A stretch of DNA of 64,000 nucleotides from Flavisphingopyxis soli (GTDB taxonomy: Bacteria > Pseudomonadota > Alphaproteobacteria > Sphingomonadales > Sphingomonadaceae). Each line of letters begins with the position of its first letter. Within the stretch, counting starts at the first letter, position 1. The translations under genes were made by a program, and so were the position numbers. The DNA is taken from assembly GCF_007995095.1 (NCBI RefSeq), contig NZ_VOPY01000001.1:87001-151000 (forward strand), written 5' to 3'. Of the stretch, positions 24,174-33,017 are shown piece by piece. The notes under the pieces are model-generated. The model was not told the DNA's origin. It did no database searches and was given only the letters and a program-made list of their open reading frames with translations.

Positions 24174-25273
24174 TGCAGCAGTCGTTCGAATTGCGTCAGG
24201 CTCGCCATCGCCACGCGCCGCGCGAGGATCGACGGGCGAGGAATGGCGCCCGCGAAGACATGCCACGACGCGGTCGGAAAGCTGTCCTTGCGCAATGGCT
24301 GCGACGGTGCGGCGGGATCGCTGCCGCACAGCGAGGCGCGATAGGCGACGACCAGCCTTTGCGCTGCGGCATGCGAACCCTGGTCTTCGACCCAGTCTTT
24401 CCAGGCGTCGTGCAGGCTGCCGGCAAAAACCTCTTCGACCAGCCGCAGGCTGGCAAGGATCGCGGGGGTGCACTCATAGCTCTCGGCAAGGCTGCGCAGC
24501 GCGGCGACCCGATCATCGTCGACCGTTCGGAGCAGCGCGCTCAGGTCGGCGAGCCATTTGAGTCGCGGCCAATAGCCCATCGCGCCATGGAGGATCAGGT
24601 AGAGGACATAATGGTTGTTCGCGATGCTCGCGACGGTTTCGTCGCGCGTTGCCGAGATGAAGTCCGGCGTCAGCGTGCGCGGCTCGATCGGGAACAGCCT
24701 TTGGTGCAGTTCGATTGTCCGCCCCGTCCCCGGCTCGTCAAACCCGGTATCCTTGAGGACGCGCATCCGCCAGGCCGGCCAGCGCGATCTCATGGCGCCG
24801 ATATCGAAACAGTGGAGATACCCCGCCGCGCGCATCACGTCGCACGCCGCGCGCGCATCTGCCGGGGCGATCAGGATATCGATGTCCTTCGCATGGCGCG
24901 CCGCACTATCGCCGTAGAGCTGCTCGCCGAGCTGCGCTCCCTTGATCGCCACCGAGGCGATGCCATGCGCCTCGAGCAACGCGGTCGCGTCGGTGAGCGC
25001 CGCGCGCTGCGTCAGCGTGCGTTTCGCATTGTTGCGATAGAGACCAGTCAGCGCGCGCGCTGCGGCCTCGTCGACCCGCTCGGGATCGGCGCGCCTGGCG
25101 GCGAGGTGGAGCAGCGGCCCGACGCGATGGCGGCTGCGCGCGAATTCGACCATCGCCGCATCGACCTGCGGCGGCTCACCGCGCGGATCGAGCCCGAGCG
25201 CCGGCCGCAACAGGTCGGCAAGCGCCTCGACCGTCGGATCGCAGGATAATGCCACGCTGATCGCATCCCCCAT
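24170..25273 (-). CDS. Nucleotidyltransferase (NTP_transf_5 type) of the lasso cluster
   Basis: 367-aa protein of the family found in kinase-bearing lasso clusters (as in pseudomycoidin, where it attaches hexoses to the phosphorylated Ser). The nucleotidyltransferase core is visible: IKGAQLGEQLYGDSAARHAKDIDILI with K111-G112 and catalytic D130, D132. The ATG at 25273 is preferred because a G-rich GGGGCAGG lies about 8 nt upstream. In-frame ATGs at 25303 and 25357 are alternatives. First gene of the minus-strand arm, overlapping B2 by 4 nt. Confidence 0.82.
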   Translation of the reverse strand: MGDAISVALSCDPTVEALADLLRPALGLDPRGEPPQVDAAMVEFARSRHRVGPLLHLAARRADPERVDEAAARALTGLYRNNAKRTLTQRAALTDATALLEAHGIASVAIKGAQLGEQLYGDSAARHAKDIDILIAPADARAACDVMRAAGYLHCFDIGAMRSRWPAWRMRVLKDTGFDEPGTGRTIELHQRLFPIEPRTLTPDFISATRDETVASIANNHYVLYLILHGAMGYWPRLKWLADLSALLRTVDDDRVAALRSLAESYECTPAILASLRLVEEVFAGSLHDAWKDWVEDQGSHAAAQRLVVAYRASLCGSDPAAPSQPLRKDSFPTASWHVFAGAIPRPSILARRVAMASLTQFERLLQ

Positions 25274-25390
25274 AGTGTCGACCTGCCCCCATTGCGGTCG
25301 CATCGTCGTAGCGCCTCGCCGGCCCGACGCCAACGCCCATCGCCCGCGATCGACCATGGACTTCGCCCCACCAGCGGTTAGGCTGGCGGC

Positions 25391-26218
25391 ATGCGTATCG
25401 CCCTTTTGCAAATGACGAGCGGCATCGATCCGGTCGCGAATACCGCGGCGATCGTCGATGCGATCGGCGCGGCGAAACGCGGCGGCGCCGACATGCTGTT
25501 CGCGCCCGAGATGGCGGTGCTGCTCGATAGCGACCGGGTGCGATCGGCATCGGGAATCGTTGTGGAGAGCGATTCGGATGCTCTGAAGGCGATTTGCGAT
25601 GCCGCGCGCGACGAGGGCATCTGGGTCCATCCGGGGTCGCTGCCCCTGCTGTCCGAAGGGGACGAAGGGCGGCGGGTCAATCGCAGCTTTGTCATTGATA
25701 ATACGGGTAAAATCCGCGCGCACTATGACAAGATCCACCGTTTCGACGTGACGCTGGCGAGCGGCGAGAGCTGGCGCGAATCGAACGTCTATGACGGCGG
25801 CACGCGCGCGGTGGCGGTCGATACGCCGTGGGGGGGGCTGGGCCTCGCGATCTGTTACGACCTGCGCTTCCCCGCATTGTTCGATGCGCTGGGCAATGCC
25901 AGGTGCGACATGATCGCGCTGCCGAGCGCATTTACCGTGCCGACCGGGCGCGAGCACTGGCACGTCCTCATCCGTGCGCGCGCGATCGAGAGCGCGTGCT
26001 TCATGATCGCGCCCGCGCAGACGGGCGAACATGAAGACGGGCGGCGCACCTATGGCCATTCGCTCGTCGTCGACCCGTGGGGCCGCGTCGCGCTCGACAT
26101 GGGCGAGGAGGCGGGGCTCGGCTTCGCCGACATCGATATGCAGCTCGTCGCCGATGCGCGCGCGCAGATCCCCGTGCTCGACCATCGCCGGACGATCGGC
26201 GAGGCCGAGATTTATTGA
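25391..26218 (+). CDS. Carbon-nitrogen hydrolase (nitrilase superfamily)
   Basis: 275-aa cytoplasmic amidase. The Glu-Lys-Cys triad of the superfamily is present: E40 (FAPEMAVLL), K114 (YDKIHRFDV) and C155 (AICYDLRFP). The pattern LGLAICYDLRFPALF and the total length fit the Nit1/NitFhit-like branch, which includes deaminated-glutathione amidases. Divergent from the lasso minus arm with about 117 nt between. Probably the first housekeeping gene after the cluster; exact substrate not determined. Confidence 0.88.
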   Translation: MRIALLQMTSGIDPVANTAAIVDAIGAAKRGGADMLFAPEMAVLLDSDRVRSASGIVVESDSDALKAICDAARDEGIWVHPGSLPLLSEGDEGRRVNRSFVIDNTGKIRAHYDKIHRFDVTLASGESWRESNVYDGGTRAVAVDTPWGGLGLAICYDLRFPALFDALGNARCDMIALPSAFTVPTGREHWHVLIRARAIESACFMIAPAQTGEHEDGRRTYGHSLVVDPWGRVALDMGEEAGLGFADIDMQLVADARAQIPVLDHRRTIGEAEIY

Positions 26219-26283
26219 GTCTTTCCTGGCTTCCGCCAGACCCAGCGCGAAGGGACAGCTTTCTGCTGTCCCGACTCAACGCA

Positions 26284-27279
26284 TCACATCGTCACGACCA
26301 GCTTGCCGACCGCCTGACGCGAGGCGAGCTTGGCGATCGCATCGCCGCCCTGTTCGAGCGCATAGGTTTCAGTGACGCGCGGCGAAATCTTTCCCTTGGC
26401 CCACAGGTCGAACAGGCGTGCGATGTGCGCGGCGTTTGCCTTTGGATCGCGCGCGGCGAAGGCACCCCAGAAGACTCCGCAGATGTCGCAGCCCTTGAGC
26501 AGGGCGAGATTGAGCGGCGGCGCGGGGATGCCGGCGGGGAAGCCGACGACGAGATAGCGCCCCTGCCACGCCATCGATCGCAGCGCGGGCTCGCAATAAT
26601 CGCCGCCGACGATGTCGAAGACGATATCGGCACCATGGGGGCCGAGCGCGTCCTTGAATGCGCCCGCCAGTGCCTTCGACGCATCCTTGTCGAACGGCGC
26701 GCGCGGATAAACGACGACGTCGTCGGCTCCGGCTTCGCGCGCGATTTCGCCCTTGGCCTCGCTCGACACGCCCGCGACGACGCGGCCGCCGAACGCCTTG
26801 GCCAGTTCGATCGCGGCGATGCCGACGCCGCCGGCGGCACCGAGGATCAGCACGGTCTCACCATCGCTCATCCGGCCGCGGTCGAGCAGCGCATGGATCG
26901 CGGTGCCGTAGGTCATCAGCAGCGCTGCGCCCTGTTCGAACGAGAACCGGGCGGGCAGCGCATAGGCCGAGGCTGATGCGACCGCGACGGTTTCGACAAG
27001 GCCGCCAAAGCCGGTCGCGGCGATGACGCGGTCACCGACGGCAAAGCCGCTGACGCCTTCGCCCAACGCGCTGACGACACCCGCGATTTCGCTCCCCGGC
27101 GCGAAGGGGCGCGGCGGCTTCAACTGGTATTTATCCTCGATGATCAGCACGTCGGGAAAGTTGATCGCGCACGCCTTCACGTCGATCAGCAGCTGGCCGA
27201 GTCCGGCAACGGGCGGATCGATGTCCCTGAAGACAAGCGTCTCGGGCCCGCCGGGCGCTTCGCTGAGCAGTGCCCTCAC
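26284..27279 (-). CDS. NADPH:quinone oxidoreductase family protein (MDR)
   Basis: 331-aa medium-chain dehydrogenase/reductase without structural zinc. The nucleotide-binding loop ILGAAGGVGIAAIELAKAFG is typical, as is the N-terminal INFPDVLIIEDKYQLKPPRPFAPGSEIAG. GTG at 27279 is chosen because it overlaps the stop of the lactonase-like gene (GTGA), making a two-gene operon. Predicted quinone or enone reduction with NADPH in the cytoplasm. Confidence 0.88.
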   Translation of the reverse strand: MRALLSEAPGGPETLVFRDIDPPVAGLGQLLIDVKACAINFPDVLIIEDKYQLKPPRPFAPGSEIAGVVSALGEGVSGFAVGDRVIAATGFGGLVETVAVASASAYALPARFSFEQGAALLMTYGTAIHALLDRGRMSDGETVLILGAAGGVGIAAIELAKAFGGRVVAGVSSEAKGEIAREAGADDVVVYPRAPFDKDASKALAGAFKDALGPHGADIVFDIVGGDYCEPALRSMAWQGRYLVVGFPAGIPAPPLNLALLKGCDICGVFWGAFAARDPKANAAHIARLFDLWAKGKISPRVTETYALEQGGDAIAKLASRQAVGKLVVTM

Positions 27280-28151
27280 TTGGCCGACGCCCTGGCGGCG
27301 GGGACGAGGCCGATATCGGCGGGGTCGTGCTGGATAACGACGGTCGCGCCAGCTTCTTCGGCAATGCCCTTGAAGCGCTTGAGCGATTCGACGCTCGCCG
27401 CCTTGTCGGTGTTCCACGTCGGCACGTCGTCGGCGTCGTAATTGGCGTGAAAATGCGCGACGTCGCCGGTGAGGAGATAGGTCTTGCCGGGCGTGACGAC
27501 CTTCAGTCCCGTGTGGCCCGGCGTGTGGCCGGGCAAATCGAGCATCACGACGCTGCCGTCGCCGAACACGTCATGATCGCCCGAGACCGGCTCGACGCTG
27601 CCGCCGTCCTTGGCCCAGTGCGCATAGGGCGCGACGTTGAGCCCCGCGTCGGGCTGGGCTGCGGTGATCGCGTCCCAGTCGCCCTTGCCGGTGAGGAGCT
27701 TGGCATTGGGGAACATCGCGAGCTGGCCGGTGTGGTCATTGTGGAAATGGCTGATCCCGACGATGTCGATATCGGCAGGTTTGATGCCGAGATCGGCGAG
27801 CTGATCGACCAAGCTCCGCGCGAGCTCCATCGTCCAGCCCGCGTCATGCTGTGGCCCCTTGCCCGCGAGATCGCCCGGCAGACCGGTATCCCACAGCATC
27901 AGCTGGTCGCCGTGGCGGATCAGGTAGCAGCTGTCGGTCAGCGTCTTGTGGACGCCCTTGTAACTGCCCGCGACCGAGAAGACCGACAGGTCGGAGACCT
28001 CGATCGTGCCGCAATCGAGCCGAGCAAGCGTAACGCTCTCTGCTGCATCGGCGGTCTTACCGGCTTCGTTGGCGCGGGCGTCGGTCGGGGCGCTCTGCGA
28101 GCAGGCGGCGAGAATGGCCAGAAACGTTAGGGTAAGTGGCAATCGGGTCAT
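27276..28151 (-). CDS. Metallo-beta-lactamase-fold lipoprotein, AHL-lactonase-like
   Basis: 291-aa lipoprotein. The lipobox LAAC puts the lipidated Cys at residue 17. The metal-binding motif HFHNDHTGQ and later GHTPGHTGL and LTGDVAHF define a binuclear-zinc hydrolase fold. The layout (DCGTIEVSDLSVF...SCYLIRHGDQLMLWDTGLPGDLAG) is that of the N-acyl homoserine lactonase-like family. Ends overlapping the quinone reductase start. Likely periplasmic, anchored to a membrane. Lactonase activity is an inference; other lactones are possible. Confidence 0.82.
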   Translation of the reverse strand: MTRLPLTLTFLAILAACSQSAPTDARANEAGKTADAAESVTLARLDCGTIEVSDLSVFSVAGSYKGVHKTLTDSCYLIRHGDQLMLWDTGLPGDLAGKGPQHDAGWTMELARSLVDQLADLGIKPADIDIVGISHFHNDHTGQLAMFPNAKLLTGKGDWDAITAAQPDAGLNVAPYAHWAKDGGSVEPVSGDHDVFGDGSVVMLDLPGHTPGHTGLKVVTPGKTYLLTGDVAHFHANYDADDVPTWNTDKAASVESLKRFKGIAEEAGATVVIQHDPADIGLVPAARASAK

Positions 28152-28250
28152 GGTCACGGTCTCCAGTCGGGGCAGGTTCGGGCGCACGCTAACATCGGCG
28201 CGGCGGCTGGCAAGCTTCCAATCGCACCGGCGCGCGCCTATCTTGATAGC

Positions 28251-28763
28251 ATGTCCCCACTCGCCGCCCTGTCGATCATTCTTGTCACCGTGCTCGCCAT
28301 GGAGGGCGTCGCCTGGGCGAGCCACAAATACATCATGCACGGCTTTGGCTGGGGCTGGCACCGCGACCATCACGAACCGCACGACAATATGTTCGAAAAG
28401 AACGATCTCTATGGCATCGTCGGTGCGGCGATTTCGATATCGCTGTTCGCCTATGGCCGCTGGGGAAACAGCGGCGCGGGCTGGGAGCCGGCGACGTGGA
28501 TGGGGGTCGGTGTCCTCATCTACGGCATCATCTACACCGCGATTCACGACGGGCTGATCCATCAGCGCTGGTTCCGCTACGTGCCCAAGCGCGGCTATGC
28601 CAAGCGCATCGTCCAGGCGCACAAGCTGCACCACGCAACGCTGAGCAAGGAAGGCGGGGTGAGTTTCGGCTTCGTGGTTGCAAGGCGTCCCGAGGCGCTC
28701 AAAGCCGACCTCAAGCGCCAGCGCGAGGCGGGGCTGGTGACGCTGAGGGATTCCGAGGTTTAG
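28251..28763 (+). CDS. crtZ: Beta-carotene 3-hydroxylase
   Basis: 170-aa integral membrane di-iron hydroxylase that converts beta-carotene to zeaxanthin. The histidine motifs HKYIMH, HRDHH, HDGLIHQRW and HKLHHA are all present, and the length is normal. Carotenoid hydroxylation fits a yellow-pigmented sphingomonad. It stands alone, divergent from the lactonase-like gene; no other carotenoid genes are in the window. Confidence 0.95.
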   Translation: MSPLAALSIILVTVLAMEGVAWASHKYIMHGFGWGWHRDHHEPHDNMFEKNDLYGIVGAAISISLFAYGRWGNSGAGWEPATWMGVGVLIYGIIYTAIHDGLIHQRWFRYVPKRGYAKRIVQAHKLHHATLSKEGGVSFGFVVARRPEALKADLKRQREAGLVTLRDSEV

Positions 28764-28790
28764 TCCCCCCGTTTTCGCGCACTCCATATT

Positions 28791-28929
28791 CGTCATTGCG
28801 ACCCCGGACTTGATCCGGGGGAAGCAAGCTCCGCGAAGCTGCCACACTATCCGTAATGGCCAGCGCCGCCTGCTCGGCCATCTCATCCTCGCGATAGATT
28901 GCCGCGCGGCTGCGCCGCTCGCAATGACG
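28791..28929. repeat. Intergenic inverted-repeat element, copy 1
   Basis: The element begins CGTCATTGCG (28791-28800) and ends CGCAATGACG (28920-28929), perfect 10-bp inverted ends. Its last 39 nt (28891-28929) match 37 of 39 positions of copy 2 (30655-30693) in the same orientation. Looks like a REP/MITE-type element common between genes in sphingomonads and relatives. No coding sequence inside. Confidence 0.75.
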
Positions 28930-28945
28930 GAATTGCGCGTGGACG

Positions 28946-30598
28946 CTATGTCTTTCCCCGCAACGCGGTGATCGTCGTGCCGAAGCTGATCCGGTCGGGG
29001 TCGGTCTTGAGGTGGAGCAGGCGGACGCCTTTTTCTGCCTGCGCGCGCTTGAGCGCGGGGGCGAAGTCGGCGGTCGCATCGACGGTTTCGGCCCAGCAGC
29101 CGAAGCTCTTCGCAAAAGCGGCGAAATCGGGATTGGCGAGACTGGTCGCCGAAACGCGGCCGGGATATTCGCGCTCCTGGTGCATCCGGATCGTGCCGTA
29201 GATGCCGTTGTCGACGACGATGACGAGCATGTCGCAATCGTGCGCGACCGCGGTCGCCAGCTCCTGCGCATTCATCAGGAAACAGCCGTCGCCGGCGAGT
29301 GCGACGACCTGGCGGTCTTTGTGGCGTAGCGAAGCGGCGATCGCGGCAGGCAGGCCATATCCCATCGAACCCGCGGTCGGGGCGAGCTGTGTGCCGTAGC
29401 CGGCGTAATGCCAATAGCGGTGCCACCAGCCCGAATAATTGCCCGCGCCGTTGCAGATGATGCTGTCGGCAGGCAGCGTGTCGCGCATGGCTTTGACGAC
29501 CATGCCGAGATCGAGCGGCGTGTCGGTCGGTTCGGGCGTCGACCAGGCGAGGAAATCGTCGTGCGCCTTTTTACCGCAGTCGAAATCGATCAGCTCGTCT
29601 GGCCACAAGGCGGCGGTCTCGGCGAATTCGCGCATGTCGGCGCAGATCGCGAGGTCGGTGCGATAGACGCGGCCAAGCTCGTTGGGATCGGGATGGACGT
29701 GGACCAGCAGCTGGTCGGGATGGTCGGGGGTGATGACGCTGTAACCGTCGGTCGTCGCCTCGCCGAGCCGCGCGCCGACGACGAGGACGAGGTCGGCGGT
29801 CCTGACGCGCTCGACGAGCTTCGGATTGGGCCCGTAGCCAAGGTTGCCGGCATAGACCGCGCAATCATTGGGCATGGCGTCCTGGCGCCGGAAAGCCGCT
29901 GCCACCGGAATCCCGATCCGTGTCGCAAATTCGCGCAAATAATGCGTCGCACCCGCGTCCCAGCCCGCCCCGCCGATGATCGCCACCGGGTCGGTCGCAT
30001 CCTCGAGCAGCTTCATCAGCGCGTCCATCGCCTCTGGTGCGGGCGATTGCGCAGGCGGCGCGACGCGCGGACGATCGATCGCCTCGGCGGTTTCAACGAG
30101 CATGTCCTCGGGTAGCGCAAGCACGACCGGGCCGGGCCGCCCCGACATCGCGACGCTATAGGCGCGCGCGACATATTCGGGGATGCGTTTAGGGTCGTCG
30201 ATCCGCGCCGCCCATTTGGCGAGCGGGGTGAACATCGCGGCGAAATCGACCTCCTGGAATCCCTCGCGGTCGCGCATGCCGCGATCGACGTCGCCGATGA
30301 ACAGGATCATCGGCTGCGAATCCTGCATCGCGACATGGACGCCGATGCTGGCGTTGGTCGCGCCGGGTCCGCGCGTGACGAAGGCAATCCCCGGCCGACC
30401 GGTCAGCGCGCCATCGGCGCAGGCGGAATAGGCGACGCCGCCCTCCTGCCGACAGACGACGGTCTCGATGGCAGGCGTGTCGTGGAGCGCATCGAGCACC
30501 GCGAGGAAGCTTTCGCCCGGCACGGTAAAGATGCGGTCGCAGCCCTGTTCGACAAGCTGATCGACGAGAATACGGCCGCCGGTGCGCGATTGGGTCAT
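28946..30598 (-). CDS. Thiamine-pyrophosphate enzyme, acetolactate synthase-like
   Basis: 550-aa ThDP-dependent enzyme. The catalytic Glu29 is in FTVPGESF, and the diphosphate-binding GDGCFLMNAQELATA lies in the C-terminal domain. N-terminal pyrimidine-binding, central and C-terminal ThDP domains occur in normal order. No small regulatory subunit gene is adjacent, so it is more likely a catabolic or specialised ALS/benzoylformate-decarboxylase relative than the branched-chain amino-acid enzyme. ATG at 30598 was chosen because the frame upstream runs into repeat copy 2. The gene is flanked on both sides by the two repeat copies. Confidence 0.85.
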   Translation of the reverse strand: MTQSRTGGRILVDQLVEQGCDRIFTVPGESFLAVLDALHDTPAIETVVCRQEGGVAYSACADGALTGRPGIAFVTRGPGATNASIGVHVAMQDSQPMILFIGDVDRGMRDREGFQEVDFAAMFTPLAKWAARIDDPKRIPEYVARAYSVAMSGRPGPVVLALPEDMLVETAEAIDRPRVAPPAQSPAPEAMDALMKLLEDATDPVAIIGGAGWDAGATHYLREFATRIGIPVAAAFRRQDAMPNDCAVYAGNLGYGPNPKLVERVRTADLVLVVGARLGEATTDGYSVITPDHPDQLLVHVHPDPNELGRVYRTDLAICADMREFAETAALWPDELIDFDCGKKAHDDFLAWSTPEPTDTPLDLGMVVKAMRDTLPADSIICNGAGNYSGWWHRYWHYAGYGTQLAPTAGSMGYGLPAAIAASLRHKDRQVVALAGDGCFLMNAQELATAVAHDCDMLVIVVDNGIYGTIRMHQEREYPGRVSATSLANPDFAAFAKSFGCWAETVDATADFAPALKRAQAEKGVRLLHLKTDPDRISFGTTITALRGKT

Positions 30599-30615
30599 GC
30601 TATTCTTCCCTCGGT

Positions 30616-30693
30616 CGTCATTGCGGGCGCAGCGACGCAATCTCTCTTGGTCTGGCGATAGCTTGCCGCGCGACTGCGCCGCTCGCAATGACG
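30616..30693. repeat. Intergenic inverted-repeat element, copy 2
   Basis: Shorter copy (78 nt) with the same terminal 10-mers, CGTCATTGCG at 30616-30625 and CGCAATGACG at 30684-30693. Same orientation as copy 1, so the two are also direct repeats bracketing the ThDP-enzyme gene. It ends 4 nt from the stop of the aldehyde dehydrogenase. Confidence 0.75.
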
Positions 30694-30697
30694 AATA

Positions 30698-32134
30698 TTA
30701 CGCCTGGTGCACCGTCTTGCTGACCATGAACGCCTTCAGCCCCTCGGCGCCGTCTTCGAGGCCGTGGCCCGAATCCTTGATGCCGCCGAACGGCGCGTCG
30801 ATCGCCGAGACGCTGCCGTGGTTGACCGCGACCATGCCCGCCTCGATCAGATCGGCGACGCGGTTCGCCTGGCGGCCGTTCTCGGTAAAGACGTAGCTCG
30901 CCAGTCCGAAGGGCAGGCGGTTGGCCTGTTCGATTGCCTGGTCGGGCGTGTCGAACGGGCAGAACAGGGCGACCGGGCCGAACGGTTCGTCGTTCATGAT
31001 GTCGGCCTCGATCGGCACGTCGGCGAGCACGGTCGGCTGGAAGAACATGCCCGGCCCGTCGATCCGCTCACCGCCCGAGACGACACGCGCGCCTTTCGCT
31101 TTGGCATCGTCGACCATCCTGCCAACGGCTTCGGGGCGGCGCGGATTGGCGAGCGGGCCCATCGTCGTCGCATCGTCGAGCCCGTTGCCGACCTTCATCG
31201 CGGCGACGCGTTCACCGAACGCCTTTACGAAACGGTCATAGACGCCCGACTGGACATAGAAGCGCGTCGGCGAGACGCAGACCTGGCCCGAATTGCGGAA
31301 CGCATTGGGCGCGATGAGGTCGAGCGTGCGGTCGATATCGGCATCGTCGAACACGAGCACGGGGGCGTGGCCGCCGAGTTCCATCGTCGTGCGGATGGCA
31401 TGGTCGGCGGCGAGCTTCATCAGGTGCTTGCCGACCGGGACCGAGCCGGTGAACGACAGCTTGCGGATGATCGGGCTGCCGAGCAGGTGGCCCGATACCT
31501 CGGCAGGATCGCCGAACACCATCTGCGCGGCACCGGCGGGGAGGCCGGCATCGATCAGCGCCTGCAGGATCGCGAGCGCGGTGGCGGGCGTTTCCTCGGC
31601 GGGTTTGACGATGATCGCATTGCCTGCCGCGAGCGCCGGGGCGAGCTTGCGCGCGACGTTCAAGGCAGGGAAATTCCACGGCGCGAAGGCGGCGACGGGA
31701 CCGACGGGCTCATAGGTCACGCGGGCGAGCTGGCCCGGCGGGCGGACGAGCACGCGGCCATAAGTGCGGCGCGATTCCTCGGCCATCCATTCGAACAGGT
31801 TGGCGGCGTAGAGCGTCTCGCCGATCGCCTCTTTGAGAGGCTTGCCCTGTTCGCGCGTCGCGATGCGGCCGATGTCCTGCGCGCGCTCACGGATCAGCGC
31901 GGCGGTTTTCTTGAGGATGCCGACGCGCGTGTCGAGCGGCGTCGCGCGCCAGTCGCGGTGGCTGCGCTGTGCGGCATCGAGCGCGCGGTCGAGATCGGCG
32001 CGGGTCGCCTTGGGCAGGACGCCGAGCGTGTCGCCGGTGGCGGGATCGATGACGTCGATACCGTCGCGCGCGCCGGCGCCGATCACCTCGCCGTCAATCA
32101 CCAGGGCTAGATCGGGATAGGCGGTATCGGTCAT
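30698..32134 (-). CDS. NAD(P)-dependent aldehyde dehydrogenase, succinate-semialdehyde type
   Basis: 478-aa ALDH. The catalytic Cys is in SGQVCVSPTRF, the general-base Glu in MELGGHAPVLVFDDAD, and the cofactor part includes FTGSVPVGKHL. The whole sequence resembles GabD-type succinate-semialdehyde dehydrogenases. ATG 32134 with AAGGAA just upstream was chosen. It may share a transcript with the ThDP-enzyme gene downstream, although the repeat element separates them. Substrate not proven. Confidence 0.88.
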   Translation of the reverse strand: MTDTAYPDLALVIDGEVIGAGARDGIDVIDPATGDTLGVLPKATRADLDRALDAAQRSHRDWRATPLDTRVGILKKTAALIRERAQDIGRIATREQGKPLKEAIGETLYAANLFEWMAEESRRTYGRVLVRPPGQLARVTYEPVGPVAAFAPWNFPALNVARKLAPALAAGNAIIVKPAEETPATALAILQALIDAGLPAGAAQMVFGDPAEVSGHLLGSPIIRKLSFTGSVPVGKHLMKLAADHAIRTTMELGGHAPVLVFDDADIDRTLDLIAPNAFRNSGQVCVSPTRFYVQSGVYDRFVKAFGERVAAMKVGNGLDDATTMGPLANPRRPEAVGRMVDDAKAKGARVVSGGERIDGPGMFFQPTVLADVPIEADIMNDEPFGPVALFCPFDTPDQAIEQANRLPFGLASYVFTENGRQANRVADLIEAGMVAVNHGSVSAIDAPFGGIKDSGHGLEDGAEGLKAFMVSKTVHQA

Positions 32135-32297
32135 CGGGTATTCCTTTGGCTGCGGCAGGTGACAGCGGGCAAAAACGTCGCTGCGTGCCAGCGCACATAA
32201 GTCTCGCCGACACGCTTTGCCACCCTTGCGAGCCGCCAACCGAGGCCTTAGAGCTTTTCGACCGAACCTATGCCCCTATCGAAGGACTTGATCGCCG

Positions 32298-33017
32298 ATG
32301 AAGAAACGCTTCCCCGACGCTGCCGCGGCCCTCGACGGATTGCTCTTCGACGGGATGACGATCTGCGCCGGCGGCTTCGGCCTGTGCGGCATTCCCGAAC
32401 GGCTGATCGACGCGATCCGCACATCGGAGGTCAAGGACCTCACGCTGGTTTCGAACAATGCCGGAATCGACAATGAAGGGCTCGGCAAGCTGCTGCGATC
32501 CAAGCAGGTCAGGAAGATGGTCTCGTCCTATGTCGGCGAGAACAAGGAATTCGAGCGCCAGTATCTCGCCGGCGAGCTCGAGGTCGAATTCTGTCCGCAG
32601 GGCACGCTGGCCGAACGCTGCCGCGCGGGCGGCGCGGGGATCCCCGGTTTCTACACCAAGACCGGCGTCGGCACGCTCGTCGCCGAGGGCAAGGAGACCA
32701 AGCAATTCGACGGGCCAAATGGACGAGAGGAGTATATCCTCGAGCGCGGAATCTTCGCCGACCTTTCCATCGTCAAGGGCTACAAGGCCGACGCGGCGGG
32801 CAACCTCGTGTTCCGCAAGACCGCGCGCAATTTCAACCAGCCGATGGCGACCGCGGCCAAGGTCTGCGTCGCCGAGGTCGAGGAGATCGTCGAGGTGGGC
32901 AGCCTCGATCCCGACTGCATCCATTTGCCGAGCATCTACGTCAAACGCATGATCGTCGGCGCGCCGTACGACAAGCGCATCGAGTTTCGCACCGTGCGCG
33001 AGCGCGAGACCGCCTGA
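32298..33017 (+). CDS. scoA: 3-oxoacid CoA-transferase subunit A
   Basis: 239-aa alpha subunit of succinyl-CoA:3-ketoacid CoA-transferase, which activates acetoacetate for ketone-body or PHB-derived carbon use. Typical blocks: [16 protein letters not shown] at the start, [14 protein letters not shown], and [22 protein letters not shown]. Normal length. The beta subunit (34814-35473) is not adjacent as usual but two genes downstream, separated by two phosphatase-like genes. One-base overlap with the next gene suggests all four are one operon. Confidence 0.93.
   Translation: MKKRFPDAAAALDGLLFDGMTICAGGFGLCGIPERLIDAIRTSEVKDLTLVSNNAGIDNEGLGKLLRSKQVRKMVSSYVGENKEFERQYLAGELEVEFCPQGTLAERCRAGGAGIPGFYTKTGVGTLVAEGKETKQFDGPNGREEYILERGIFADLSIVKGYKADAAGNLVFRKTARNFNQPMATAAKVCVAEVEEIVEVGSLDPDCIHLPSIYVKRMIVGAPYDKRIEFRTVRERETA

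Noticed and set aside
29402-30115. Plus-strand open frames opposite the ThDP enzyme
   Set aside because: They mirror the ThDP-enzyme gene, which has full family motifs; no independent evidence.
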